From Oceanospirillaceae bacterium ASP10-02a (lineage in GTDB: Bacteria > Pseudomonadota > Gammaproteobacteria > Pseudomonadales > Balneatricaceae): a DNA stretch of 64,000 nucleotides. The stretch lies in NCBI GenBank assembly GCA_905182035.1, contig CAJIZL010000002.1:62001-126000 (forward strand), given 5' to 3'. A program made the translations under genes and the position numbers. Positions 9,749 through 18,587 of this stretch are shown piece by piece. Position 1 is the first letter of the stretch; each line of letters begins with the position of its first letter. Below the pieces are notes generated by a model that saw only the letters and a list, made by a program, of their open reading frames with translations, had not been told where the DNA came from and made no database searches.

Positions 9749-11710
9749 TTATGATTCCTGAGCCGATGTTGGTTTTTTTGTGAGATTAGTCTGATGATCT
9801 GCTAAGGCTTGGGTGGCGGCTTCGTGAGTGGCTTTGGCGTTAAGGATATCTGCCTCTATACGCTTTGGATCTGCTGCAGTGGCTAAGATTTTTTCCAGTT
9901 GACGGATCGTCCCATTAGCTTTTGCAACAGACACCTGTAATATTTTTTCTTTCTCTGGGTCCAGGCCAAGTTTTGTTTCATAAGCGTGCAACTTGGCTTG
10001 AGCTACAGCGGCTTTGGTGGTGAGCGCAATTACAGTTTCTTGTAAACCAGCTGCTTGCTCATGGTCTTGGGCTTTAGCATCTGTTAGTGCTTTACTGGTC
10101 TTGTTAAGTTTGGTTCGAGTAATAGCAGCGGCAGTTTTAAGCTCTTTATACACCTCTTCAGGGCTTTTTGGTGTTGTGGCAGTTTGTTGTTCCTGCTTTC
10201 GTTTATTGACCCGAGCCAAGGCAGCGGCAATGGGGTCTGCTGATGTTGGATTGGCTGCACGTTTAGCAGCTTGGGCTGCAGCAGCTGCTGTAGCCCTAAG
10301 CTTGCGTTTCTCTTCTTTAGCTGATTTTTCATCAACTAAGCGTTGTTCACGGGTTTCAAAACGCATGCGAGAAAGTTCTGCTAGTTGGGTTTCATTATTA
10401 AGTGCTTTGATCCGGCCTTTGGCATACCGATAATACTGAACCAAGGGAATTTGGCTTGGACAAACCCATGCACAAGCACCGCACTCTATACAATCAGATA
10501 GGTTATGGTCCTGAGCTTTTTCAAACTCTTCAGCCTTGGCAAACCAAAATAGTTGTTGGGGCAACAGCTCTGCTGGACAAGCCACCTCACAAAGACCACA
10601 GCGTATACAAGAGTGGTGGTCGGCTACAGTAGCTAGTTCTAGGTCTGCAGCTGCCAAGATACAATTACTTGATTTTATTATTGGTGTTTGGGTATCTTGA
10701 ATCGTGAATCCCATCATTGGTCCGCCCATCACTAAACGGGATGTTTTAATGAGGTCAACCTTGGCAAAGGCTAAAACGTCCGCAACTTTAGTACCAATGA
10801 GCACTTCGTAATTACCTGCATTTACCGCGGCTTTGCCAGTTACCGTAGTAATGCGCGTTATCAGTGGTTGGCCCAACACGATAGCATCAAAAACGGCTTT
10901 AACAGTACCCACGTTTTGGCACACAATACCAATATCTGCAGGTATGCCTTCATTGGGAACCTGCTGCCCTGTAAGGATTTCAATTAATTGTTTTTCACCA
11001 CCCGAGGGGTACTTAGTTTCAATAACGCATACTTCAATGTTCATGTGTTGGTTAAGGGCATGATTAAGCGCAGCTATAGCTTCAGGCTTGTTGTCTTCTA
11101 TACCAATCAGACATTGAGGCTGATCAAGTAACTGTTGCACTAATTGGATGCCAGAGATAATTTGATCAGCGTATTCACGCATCAAACGGTCATCGGCAGT
11201 AATATACGGTTCGCATTCAGCGGCATTAATGATGAGGGTGTGGATGCTGCTCTTTGGTTGTAATTTAACAGCGCCAGGGAAACCAGCACCGCCCATGCCA
11301 GTAATGCCTGCTGCTTGGATTAGGTATAGCAAATCAGATTTAGAAAGTAATTTGGGGTCGATTGTTGGGTTTAGATCACCCCATTGGTCTTTGCCGTCAG
11401 TATCGATGACGATACATGGGCCAGATAGGGCAGATTGGTGAGGCAAAGTTCGCTCTTCTAGCGCACTGACATAGCCAGAGCTTGGTGCATGGATATTTGC
11501 ACTTACAAAACCCTGAGCGCTGGCAATAAGCTGGCCTTTGAAAACATAGTCGCCGGGTTTAACAACAGCTTTACCTGCTTTGCCCATGTGCTGGCTCAGA
11601 GGCAGCACCAATTGTTTAGGTGCAGGCATAACTACAATTGGCAGTTGATTGGATTGTGTCTTATTTTCGAGCGGGTGGACCCCGCCATGGAAGTTCCAAG
11701 TTTTACGCAT
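9749..11710 (-). CDS. rnfC: Rnf electron transport complex subunit RnfC
   Basis: 653 residues from the ATG at 11710 ([13 protein letters not shown]), which has GGAG nine bases upstream. Upstream ATGs exist (11725, 11752) but add residues unlike the family. Domains in order: an N-terminal barrel/sandwich hybrid, an NADH- and FMN-binding region with [13 protein letters not shown], two ferredoxin motifs ([12 protein letters not shown] and [12 protein letters not shown]), and a long Ala/Lys/Gln-rich predicted coiled-coil tail of about 200 residues. RnfC is the cytoplasmic NADH-side subunit. The charged tail is typical of gammaproteobacterial RnfC and varies in length between species. Confidence 0.94.
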   Translation of the reverse strand: MRKTWNFHGGVHPLENKTQSNQLPIVVMPAPKQLVLPLSQHMGKAGKAVVKPGDYVFKGQLIASAQGFVSANIHAPSSGYVSALEERTLPHQSALSGPCIVIDTDGKDQWGDLNPTIDPKLLSKSDLLYLIQAAGITGMGGAGFPGAVKLQPKSSIHTLIINAAECEPYITADDRLMREYADQIISGIQLVQQLLDQPQCLIGIEDNKPEAIAALNHALNQHMNIEVCVIETKYPSGGEKQLIEILTGQQVPNEGIPADIGIVCQNVGTVKAVFDAIVLGQPLITRITTVTGKAAVNAGNYEVLIGTKVADVLAFAKVDLIKTSRLVMGGPMMGFTIQDTQTPIIKSSNCILAAADLELATVADHHSCIRCGLCEVACPAELLPQQLFWFAKAEEFEKAQDHNLSDCIECGACAWVCPSQIPLVQYYRYAKGRIKALNNETQLAELSRMRFETREQRLVDEKSAKEEKRKLRATAAAAAQAAKRAANPTSADPIAAALARVNKRKQEQQTATTPKSPEEVYKELKTAAAITRTKLNKTSKALTDAKAQDHEQAAGLQETVIALTTKAAVAQAKLHAYETKLGLDPEKEKILQVSVAKANGTIRQLEKILATAADPKRIEADILNAKATHEAATQALADHQTNLTKKPTSAQES

Positions 11711-12293
11711 GGTCAGGTGCTCCATGGCTGTAGGGTGAACTGCTGGTAGCAATAAGCTGTTCTGGCTGTTGCCAGTGCCAGTTTACGGGCGTAACTTCGA
11801 TAGGGATCATGTCAATACAATCAACAGGGCAGGGGTCTAAACACAAATCGCACCCAGTGCATTCATCAATGATGACTGTGTGCATTTGTTTGGCGGCACC
11901 GAGGATAGCGTCAACGGGGCAGGCCTGAATACACTTTGTGCAGCCGATACACTCATCTTCCCTGATATAAGCAATGGTACGTATGGCTTCGCTACCATGC
12001 TCTGCATCCAGTGGAATAGCTTCTAAATCTAACAGGTCTGCTAGGGCTTTAATGGTGGCTTCACCACCTGGAGGACAGTGATTTATGGCCTCACCGTTAG
12101 CGATTGCTTGAGCATAAGGCTTACAGCCTGGGTGACCACATTGGCCGCACTGTGTTTGTGGCAACAGCTTGTCTATTTGGTCAACTATAGGGTCACCTAC
12201 TACCTTAAAGCGGATCGAGGCGAAACCTAAAATTGCACCAAAAACTATGGCAAGCAAAGCCAATATGACGATGGCAAAATAAAATGTTTGCAT
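11703..12293 (-). CDS. rnfB: Rnf electron transport complex subunit RnfB
   Basis: 196 residues. An N-terminal membrane helix (about 5-27) is followed by a 4Fe-4S domain with Cys49, Cys52, Cys57 and Cys73 (CGQCGHPGC), then two ferredoxin clusters with Cys115/118/121/125 and Cys145/148/151/155. RnfB takes electrons from or gives them to ferredoxin and hands them through the RnfA/E core. It abuts rnfA with no gap and overlaps rnfC by eight bases. Confidence 0.95.
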   Translation of the reverse strand: MQTFYFAIVILALLAIVFGAILGFASIRFKVVGDPIVDQIDKLLPQTQCGQCGHPGCKPYAQAIANGEAINHCPPGGEATIKALADLLDLEAIPLDAEHGSEAIRTIAYIREDECIGCTKCIQACPVDAILGAAKQMHTVIIDECTGCDLCLDPCPVDCIDMIPIEVTPVNWHWQQPEQLIATSSSPYSHGAPDHA

Positions 12294-12875
12294 TTATATG
12301 GCCACCAAGCTGGTAAAACCCATAAAGGCCAAAGACATGATGCCGGCACTAATCATAGCAATAGCCGCTCCCTTAAAAGGTGCTGGTACGTCTGCAACTG
12401 CAATGCGTTCTCTCATAGCCGCAAATAAAATGAGCACCAAAGAAAAACCAACTGCAGCACCAAAGCCATATAAAATAGACTCTATAAAACCATTGGCTTT
12501 TTTGATGTTAAGCAGGGCGACACCTAACACTGCACAGTTTGTGGTGATTAAAGGTAGAAAAATACCTAGAACTTTATGTAACAGTGGGCTGGTTTTATGC
12601 ACCACCATTTCTGTAAATTGCACTACGAACGCAATGACTAAAATAAAGCTAATGGTTTGTAAAAACTCTAACCCAAAAGGTTCGAGTAAATAGGTATACG
12701 TAAGATAGCTGCACAAAGAGGCAAGAGTAAGCACAAAGGTAGTGGCTAACGACATTCCCATCGCCGTTTCTAAGCGTGAAGAAACGCCCATAAAAGGACA
12801 AAGCCCAAGGAACTGAACTAACACAAAGTTATTCACTAACACGGTGCTAACTAGGATGAGTAAATAGTCTACCAT
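12294..12875 (-). CDS. rnfA: Rnf electron transport complex subunit RnfA
   Basis: 193 residues, six hydrophobic helices, with the family segments [18 protein letters not shown] and [14 protein letters not shown]. It is the pseudo-twofold partner of RnfE in the membrane core. It is the first gene of the leftward rnfABCDGE-nth-ydbH unit, so the operon promoter should lie in the 234 bp shared with divergent cysI (12876-13109). No rnfH is present. Confidence 0.96.
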   Translation of the reverse strand: MVDYLLILVSTVLVNNFVLVQFLGLCPFMGVSSRLETAMGMSLATTFVLTLASLCSYLTYTYLLEPFGLEFLQTISFILVIAFVVQFTEMVVHKTSPLLHKVLGIFLPLITTNCAVLGVALLNIKKANGFIESILYGFGAAVGFSLVLILFAAMRERIAVADVPAPFKGAAIAMISAGIMSLAFMGFTSLVAI

Positions 12876-13109
12876 TTTGTCTTTAAATCCTTAGTACCAA
12901 GAGCTGATAGGTATGGCAAAGTCTGACCAAATTAGTCGGGTATTATTGTAACGCAAAAATCAGCCTAAAACGTTAATTGAGTCGATTCATTTTGCAACAT
13001 TTTATATTCCATTTAAGTATAAGTAAATCAGTTTTTATTATTTTGTGTTATAAGAGTATTAGGTTATTATGGCTGGATAAAATGCCTGTAGCTTGATTAG
13101 GACCAACAA

Positions 13110-14780
13110 ATGTACGCTTATAACCAATTTGATCAAACACTCGTAGACCAACGAGTGGAACAGTATCGTGACCAAACCCGCCGTTATTTAGCTGGAGAAA
13201 TTCCAGAAGATGAGTTTCGTATTTTACGACTCATGAACGGGCTCTATATTCAACGCCTTGCTCCTATGCTTCGAGTTGCGATTCCATACGGCCTGATGAA
13301 AAGCGAGCAATTACGCACATTAGCACAAATTTCACGGACTTATGATAAGGGTTATGGCCATTTTACTACACGTCAGAACATACAGTTTAATTGGCCTACA
13401 TTAGAATCTGTACCTGATATTTTAGCAGATCTGGCCAAGGTGCAGATGCATGCTATTCAAACCAGTGGTGCCTGTATTCGTAATACCACAACCGACCCAT
13501 TTGCAGGTGTTAGTGCAGACGAGATAGAGGACACACGGCCTTGGTGTGAGCTTATTCGCCAGTGGAGCACTTTGCACCCTGAGTTTGCCTACTTACCTAG
13601 AAAATTTAAAATTGCTGTGTCGGGCTCGTCTAACGATCGTGCAGCGTCTCAGGTACACGATATTGGGTTACATTTGTATCACAATGAAACTGGTGAGATT
13701 GGTTTTGAGGTGCTGGTAGGCGGCGGCCTTGGTCGCACGCCAGTTATTGGCAAAACCGTGCGCAAATTTCTTGAGCCACAAGAGCTACTGTCATACTTGG
13801 AGGCTGTACTAAGGGTTTACAACCTTAACGGCCGCCGGGACAATAAATACAAAGCTCGCATCAAGATTCTTGTTAATGCCATTGGCATTGATGCCTTTAC
13901 TGAAATGGTTGAAGCAGAATGGCAACTGCTAAAGGACACAGAATTACGTTTGCCCGAGTCAGAAATTGAACGGGTCAAAGGCTTTTTTACAGGCCCAGAC
14001 TACTTATCTGCCGTGCATGCAGGAAGTGATTTGCAAGGTGTGTTTGTAGAACATCCTCAGTTTGCCACCTGGTATCGACAAAATACCCGAGACCACAAGC
14101 AGGCTGGTTACCGTATTGTGATTGTGGCTCTTAAAAACCAACTGCAAGCACCAGGTGACGTAAGCCATCAACAGATGGATGGCATCGCAGCTTTAGCGGA
14201 TGAGTTTAGCTTTGCTGAATTACGTTCAACTCACGATCAAAACTTAGTGTTAGCAGATGTAGCTCAACGTGACTTATTGGCTTTGTGGCTAAAGTTACAA
14301 GATTTGGATATGGCTCGCGCCAACGTGGGTACCCTAACGGACATGATTAACTGCCCTGGATTAGATTTTTGTAGCTTAGCTAATGCCGAAACTCTGGTGC
14401 TTTCACGCCAAATCAATGAAACCTTTGATGATATGGATTACCAGTATGAACTTGGTGAAATTCAGCTAAAAATTTCTGGTTGTATTAATGCTTGTGGTCA
14501 CCACCATGTAGGACATATTGGTATTTTGGGTGTTGAAAAGGGTGGTAAGCAAGTCTATCAGTTTACTCTAGGTGGTTCGGCGTCTAATGACGCAAGCTTA
14601 GGCAAAACTCTAGGTCGCTCTATCGAACAAGACCAGGTGGTAGTGGTGATTGGGCAGATATTGGACGTTTATGTACAGCTACGTCAAATCGATGAAACAT
14701 TTTTACAACTTGTGCGCCGTTTAGGTATTGTACCATTTAAGGAGCGTGTTTATGGCACTCATCAAAGATCAGCAGCTTAG
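13110..14780 (+). CDS. cysI: sulfite (nitrite/sulfite) reductase haemoprotein, CysI type
   Basis: 556 residues. The siroheme/4Fe-4S signature is complete: CPGLDFC (Cys-X5-Cys) and, about 40 residues on, CINACGHH (Cys-X3-Cys). Two ferrodoxin-like half domains precede each sirohaem half. This compact form is the type found in Pseudomonas next to a DUF934 gene, where it reduces sulfite to sulfide for cysteine synthesis. No cysJ flavoprotein is present, so the electron donor is probably a ferredoxin or another reductase. An AGGA site lies eight bases before the ATG. It overlaps the next gene by 29 bp. A ferredoxin-nitrite reductase role is a weaker alternative. Confidence 0.88.
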   Translation: MYAYNQFDQTLVDQRVEQYRDQTRRYLAGEIPEDEFRILRLMNGLYIQRLAPMLRVAIPYGLMKSEQLRTLAQISRTYDKGYGHFTTRQNIQFNWPTLESVPDILADLAKVQMHAIQTSGACIRNTTTDPFAGVSADEIEDTRPWCELIRQWSTLHPEFAYLPRKFKIAVSGSSNDRAASQVHDIGLHLYHNETGEIGFEVLVGGGLGRTPVIGKTVRKFLEPQELLSYLEAVLRVYNLNGRRDNKYKARIKILVNAIGIDAFTEMVEAEWQLLKDTELRLPESEIERVKGFFTGPDYLSAVHAGSDLQGVFVEHPQFATWYRQNTRDHKQAGYRIVIVALKNQLQAPGDVSHQQMDGIAALADEFSFAELRSTHDQNLVLADVAQRDLLALWLKLQDLDMARANVGTLTDMINCPGLDFCSLANAETLVLSRQINETFDDMDYQYELGEIQLKISGCINACGHHHVGHIGILGVEKGGKQVYQFTLGGSASNDASLGKTLGRSIEQDQVVVVIGQILDVYVQLRQIDETFLQLVRRLGIVPFKERVYGTHQRSAA

Positions 14781-15177
14781 TGTTAACCATGCTGCAACAC
14801 CAGAAATTAGGTTTTCTGATTGGCTCAATCATGAACAGGCTGCAGGTGACACAGTCTTAACCAACGGCGAAGATGATTTGCCAAGTTTGTTAGCCAGTGC
14901 TAATAAGTTGTCTATGATCGCTATTGAATTTGAGACTTTTGCCGATGGGCGTGGGTTTAGTATGGCGCGCATGTTACGCCGTGATGGTTACCTGGGTGAA
15001 ATTCGTGCTGTCGGCGACGTGGCAATGGATCGCATCGACTTTATGCATCGGGTTGGTTTTAATGCCTTTGAGTTACGTGATGACCAACATGCCGCGCAAG
15101 CGCTTACCAAATTGGGTGAAGTGTCAGTGCATTTTCAGCCTAGTGCAGATGGTAAAGGCCCAGCTTATATGGCCTAA
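14752..15177 (+). CDS. DUF934 family protein (accessory to CysI sulfite reductase)
   Basis: 141 residues from the ATG at 14752, chosen because AAGGAG (14739-14744) sits seven bases upstream; the open frame extends eight codons further. It has the DUF934 pattern FADGRGFSMARMLRR and an internal FELRDDQ near the C-terminus. The family is found beside cysI in many proteobacteria and is presumed to help sulfite reduction, though no reaction has been established. The 29-bp overlap with cysI implies translational coupling. A bidirectional hairpin follows. Confidence 0.87.
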   Translation: MALIKDQQLSVNHAATPEIRFSDWLNHEQAAGDTVLTNGEDDLPSLLASANKLSMIAIEFETFADGRGFSMARMLRRDGYLGEIRAVGDVAMDRIDFMHRVGFNAFELRDDQHAAQALTKLGEVSVHFQPSADGKGPAYMA

Positions 15178-15207
15178 TCTTTAACTCAGTTTTAAGATAA
15201 ACATAAG

Positions 15208-15239
15208 TAAAGTGCTGTAGGTTACCCTAGAGCGCTTTA
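15208..15239. terminator. bidirectional hairpin terminator between DUF934 gene and csp
   Basis: Arms TAAAGTGCT (15208-15216) and AGCGCTTTA (15231-15239) pair over nine bases with one G-T wobble. After a single mismatch the inner arms TAGG and CCTA close a TTAC loop. T-rich sequence follows on both strands. The position between converging genes fits termination of both transcripts. Confidence 0.7.
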
Positions 15240-15259
15240 TTGCTTTATAAGTTGAAAAA

Positions 15260-15469
15260 TTATAATGGAGAAACGTTAGCTGCTTGTAAACCCTTGTCAC
15301 CATCAGTAATGGTAAATTGTACTTGTTGGCCTTGCTCTAGGCTCTTATAACCTTCTTTAACGATGGCACTAAAGTGAACAAACACGTCTGCACCATTAGG
15401 CTGTTCTAGAAAACCAAAACCTTTGGTGTTGTTGAAAAACTTTACGGTACCAGTGATTACTTCTGACAT
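15260..15469 (-). CDS. cold-shock domain protein (CspA family)
   Basis: 69 residues, a single cold-shock domain. RNP1 is KGFGFL and RNP2 is VFVHFS, both needed for single-stranded nucleic-acid binding. The protein probably melts RNA structure; paralogues in one genome differ in whether they respond to cold, so the exact member is not assignable. An AAGGAA site precedes the ATG. Upstream is a long non-coding stretch with a strong dyad, which could be part of its leader or promoter. Confidence 0.95.
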   Translation of the reverse strand: MSEVITGTVKFFNNTKGFGFLEQPNGADVFVHFSAIVKEGYKSLEQGQQVQFTITDGDKGLQAANVSPL

Positions 15470-15546
15470 GATTATTCCTTGATATGATTAACTAATACCA
15501 CCTTGGCACATTACAAACATGAACACCCATTATGCAGCGCTGGGCT

Positions 15547-15594
15547 CTAGCATCGAAGGCACTATAATAAAAATCTTCGATGGCAGTATGCTAG
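15547..15594. repeat. interleaved inverted repeats upstream of csp
   Basis: CATCGAAG (15551-15558) and CTTCGATG (15575-15582) form an eight-base perfect stem with a 16-base loop. CTAGCAT (15547-15553) and ATGCTAG (15588-15594) form a second, outer pair sharing the CAT bases. A TATAAT sits in the loop at 15563-15568. It could be an operator or an RNA structure that folds in two ways; the sequence does not decide. Confidence 0.5.
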
Positions 15595-15707
15595 ACCCTG
15601 TAACTGACGAACGGTTAAAAGTCAGCCTCTCTGATAGGCGGATGCACAAAGTCATAGGTGCGAAAAAGTTGGACTCGTTACAGCATAGCTTGCCGCCTTA
15701 GTTTTTA

Positions 15708-15887
15708 CTAGAACAGTTTGGTCAGTTTATTAGCTTCAATCAGAGCCGTTAAATCGCTGGAACCGCCAATTAAAATACCATTGATAAAAATCATTGGAAA
15801 TGATGGCCAGCCTGTCCACATCTTGAGGGCATTACGGCGATACCAGTTATTGAAGTAGCTACCGTATTCTAGGTAAGAATGGTAGCG
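15708..15887 (-). pseudogene. glutaredoxin-like C-terminal remnant
   Basis: 59 codons read from just after an in-frame TAG (15890-15888) to a TAG at 15710-15708. The peptide contains WTGWPSFPMIFINGILIGG and SSDLTALIEANKL, which match the cis-proline strand and the GG-x-D-x-x-x-L helix of glutaredoxins. No ATG or other good start precedes it, and no CPxC or CxxS redox site is found in any upstream frame, so the N-terminal half is lost. I read it as a decaying gene rather than a short functional protein. Confidence 0.55.
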
Positions 15888-15988
15888 CTATCTATTTAAT
15901 GGATCAATTGTAAAAACATTATCATGGCTGATTAAAGATCAGGTATTATGCGGCTTATAGCTTTATTCATGAGTGCTCCGGTGGTTAT

Positions 15989-16612
15989 ATGACTTTGGAA
16001 TTTTCTTTGGCCTATTTTTTGGCAGTATTCATATTTTCTGTTACCCCTGGGCCAGGCGTTTTTGCGCTTATTGCTAAAGCCTTAAAGCACGGGGGTCATG
16101 GCTGTTGGGGCTTAGCTCTCGGTATGACTATGAGCGATATAGCGTATTTATTATTGGTTGTTTGGGGGCTTGCTTACATCGCTAATGAATATCAAGTTAT
16201 TTTTACGCTAATTCGCTGGTGTGGTGCCGCCTACTTGTTTTATTTGGCTTGGCAGGTTTGGCATGCACCTATCGAACTGAATGCAGTTGATCTTCCTCCT
16301 GCTCGTAATAAGGGAGCAGGTTTTATACTGAGTTTTGCAGAAGGCATGCTGATATCAGCCACCAACCCTAAGGTAATGCTGTTTTATATTGCGTTCTTAC
16401 CTACTTTTGTAGATTTAACCGTGTTAACCACTCAAGGTGTGGCGTTAGTTGTTGGGCTTAATTTTATTGCCTTGATGTTGGGGTTAATACTGATCGCCTT
16501 TAGTGCCAGCAAGGCCCGAAAATTACTTAGCCAGCATAAGGCGGTAAAGCGTTTAAACCAAATTACAGCAGGTCTTATGGGAACTGCAGGGCTACTAATC
16601 TTAACTCGCTGA
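15989..16612 (+). CDS. LysE/RhtB-family amino-acid exporter
   Basis: 207 residues, about six membrane helices, with the family signature SVTPGPGVFALIAKA near residue 20 and a second conserved stretch ISATNPKVMLFYIAF near 125. The family exports basic or neutral amino acids and related small metabolites; the substrate cannot be told from sequence. Its last 12 bases overlap the convergent LysR gene, a pairing often seen for exporter and regulator, although here the two genes converge instead of diverging. Confidence 0.88.
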   Translation: MTLEFSLAYFLAVFIFSVTPGPGVFALIAKALKHGGHGCWGLALGMTMSDIAYLLLVVWGLAYIANEYQVIFTLIRWCGAAYLFYLAWQVWHAPIELNAVDLPPARNKGAGFILSFAEGMLISATNPKVMLFYIAFLPTFVDLTVLTTQGVALVVGLNFIALMLGLILIAFSASKARKLLSQHKAVKRLNQITAGLMGTAGLLILTR

Positions 16613-17467
16613 TTGCTCTAGGCCAGTATAGAGGTACTCATAAAGACGCTTTGTTGCATCTGTTTGATTACCTCTATCATGCTTGAATACTATTTTGACG
16701 TGGCCCAACTGTGGGCTCTCTTGTATTTGTAAGTGGCTGTGTAACCCATGAGGAACGGTGCTGCGGGCTAGGGCGCTAATACCTAAACCGGCCTCAATAG
16801 CGGCTTGAATCCCCAATAAACTGGATGAACTATAGGCGATACGCCAGGCAATACCAGCAGCATTGAGTTTGCTAATGATTTGTTGCCGGTACCGGCAGCC
16901 GATGGGGTAGACCACCAAGGGTACGGGTTGGTTCTCAGGCCAGTCAAAATGACCGTTGGTAACCCAGACAATGGTCTCGTAAAATTCATCACCCGAATTA
17001 ATTGGTAGGGTTTCTTCTAAGCTGTCCGTAGCCAAAACAAGGTCATAATGCCCTTGTTGAAAATCTTTTAACAACTTCACGCTTAAATCACAATTCACTT
17101 CTAAAGCAACTTCAGGGTGGGCTTGGCCAAACTGGCTAAGCAGTCGAGGCAAAAATGACACTTCAAAGTCATTGGGTATGCCTAATCGTACCTGCCCAGA
17201 AATTCTGCTTTTGGCTAAACGAGTCACAGCGCTGTCGTTGATATCTAACATTCGTCTGGCGAAACCAAGCAGTACTTCACCTTCTTCTGTGACTTGCAGA
17301 CCGTTATTTCTCTGGAACACTGTAATATCTAGCAGTTCCTCTAGTCGCTTTACTTGCAAGCTGATAGCAGGCTGAGAACGTCCTAGTAATGCGCCAGCAA
17401 GAGTAAAACCACCTAGATCTACAATGGTGATAAAGGTGCGTAGTAGTTCTGTAGGGATGTTCTTCAT
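16601..17467 (-). CDS. LysR-family transcriptional regulator
   Basis: 288 residues from the ATG at 17467 (MKNIPTELLRTF). A TTG six codons upstream would extend it, but the ATG gives the usual LysR N-terminus. The winged helix-turn-helix occupies about residues 5-65 (GGFTLAGALLGRSQPAISLQVKRLE), followed by a two-lobed effector domain. Neither start has a clear ribosome site. It probably regulates the adjacent LysE-type gene or the genes to its right; the effector is unknown. It is divergent from a second LysR gene across a very AT-rich 121 bp. Confidence 0.88.
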   Translation of the reverse strand: MKNIPTELLRTFITIVDLGGFTLAGALLGRSQPAISLQVKRLEELLDITVFQRNNGLQVTEEGEVLLGFARRMLDINDSAVTRLAKSRISGQVRLGIPNDFEVSFLPRLLSQFGQAHPEVALEVNCDLSVKLLKDFQQGHYDLVLATDSLEETLPINSGDEFYETIVWVTNGHFDWPENQPVPLVVYPIGCRYRQQIISKLNAAGIAWRIAYSSSSLLGIQAAIEAGLGISALARSTVPHGLHSHLQIQESPQLGHVKIVFKHDRGNQTDATKRLYEYLYTGLEQSAS

Positions 17468-17588
17468 TGATAAATTATAAAGCAAATTAATAATGAATAA
17501 ATAGTTATTAAAATAATTAATCTATTTAGGTTTAATACTAGGTATAGTCGAGGCATAATTTATAGCTCATAACAAATGAGTTTTAGTC

Positions 17589-18485
17589 ATGCCATTGAAA
17601 ACAAAAAATTTGCCTCCCCTTAATGCATTGGTGGCCTTTGATGCGGCTGCAACGAACATAAGTTTTACTCAAGCCGCAGCTAAACTGTTTGTCACCCAAG
17701 GCGCTATTAGTCGCCAAATACGTGGTTTAGAGGAAAATTTAGGTATTGTTTTATTTGACCGCCAACAGCGCCAAGTACGCCTGACCTCTGCTGGTCGTGA
17801 ATATCATCAGCACATAGCTGATGCCTTAAATCAGATTTCTGTGGCAACCTTTGCCGTTAAAAATCCAGTGCAAGCGAAACAAATTACTATTGCTGCTAGT
17901 CATGCCGTTGCTTCATTGTGGCTTATGCCTCGCATTACAGAATATTTGCGGGCCTATCCAGACACTGATATACGGTTGTTAGTGGCTGATAACGTACTCG
18001 AAGTAGATGCTGCTGACTTTGATTGTAGTATTGGTTTTAGTGCCTTTGAGCCTGTTGCTTACCAAGTGGATCGTTTATTTTCGCAGCGTGTGTTTGTGGT
18101 TTCGAGCCCCGATTTTTTAGCACTACACAAGGATCTATCTCCAAAGGAGTTGCTGGCAACAAGGCAGTTGGTATTGGACAACCCAACCATTGGTTGGTTT
18201 AACTGGCCAGACTGGTTTAAAGGGATGGATATGTTGCCAGTAGTGCCGCAACATAAAGTTACCTTTAGTCATTACAATATGCTGATTCAAGCGGCTCAGC
18301 AAGGTCAGGGTGTGGCACTGGCATGGGACCATTTATTGTCTGATTATTTGGCCACGGGCAGTTTGGTCAAAGCCTTTGACCAAACTTTAGATACAGAAGC
18401 TAGCTTCTATCTAATGACGTCTCTGATGGGGAGCAGGAAACCAGATCTGGACGAGTTTCGTTTGTGGTTAATGAGTAATCTATGA
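17589..18485 (+). CDS. LysR-family transcriptional regulator, GcvA-like
   Basis: 298 residues. The N-terminus LPPLNALVAFDAAATNISF followed by TQAAAKLFVTQGAISRQI is the GcvA/AmpR-type DNA-binding domain, and the effector domain begins near residue 95. It is immediately upstream of, and in the same direction as, the Rieske oxygenase-aldehyde dehydrogenase-rubredoxin reductase genes (102 bp before the first), so it is the likely local regulator of that operon. The inducer is unknown. Confidence 0.88.
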   Translation: MPLKTKNLPPLNALVAFDAAATNISFTQAAAKLFVTQGAISRQIRGLEENLGIVLFDRQQRQVRLTSAGREYHQHIADALNQISVATFAVKNPVQAKQITIAASHAVASLWLMPRITEYLRAYPDTDIRLLVADNVLEVDAADFDCSIGFSAFEPVAYQVDRLFSQRVFVVSSPDFLALHKDLSPKELLATRQLVLDNPTIGWFNWPDWFKGMDMLPVVPQHKVTFSHYNMLIQAAQQGQGVALAWDHLLSDYLATGSLVKAFDQTLDTEASFYLMTSLMGSRKPDLDEFRLWLMSNL

Positions 18486-18587
18486 GTTAATCTCATGGGA
18501 TGAATGATAAATGATCGTTTGTTGAACTGTCTTGTTTGAGGCAAAGTGGCCGTGTTATCTGTTGTGCGCCAATTTAAGGATCCTACC

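Larger units (their letters stand above)
15470..15988. other. 519-bp stretch without an intact gene
   Basis: Between csp and the LysE-type gene. It holds an interleaved dyad (15547-15594), a decayed glutaredoxin-like C-terminus on the minus strand (15708-15887), and an AT-rich segment (about 15890-15988) that should carry the promoter of the exporter gene. A 60-codon frame at 15519-15701 on the plus strand lacks a ribosome site and runs through the dyad, so I do not call it a gene. Confidence 0.6.

Noticed and set aside
10014-10433. 139-codon frame opposite rnfC
   Set aside because: It is antisense to the Ala/Lys-rich coiled-coil tail of RnfC, whose composition keeps the other strand free of stops.
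9749-11752. Longer RnfC start at 11752
   Set aside because: The extra residues lie within rnfB and are unlike RnfC; the ATG at 11710 has GGAG at a suitable distance.
15519-15701. 60-codon plus-strand frame between csp and the glutaredoxin remnant
   Set aside because: No ribosome site, no recognisable domain, and it reads through the dyad at 15547-15594.
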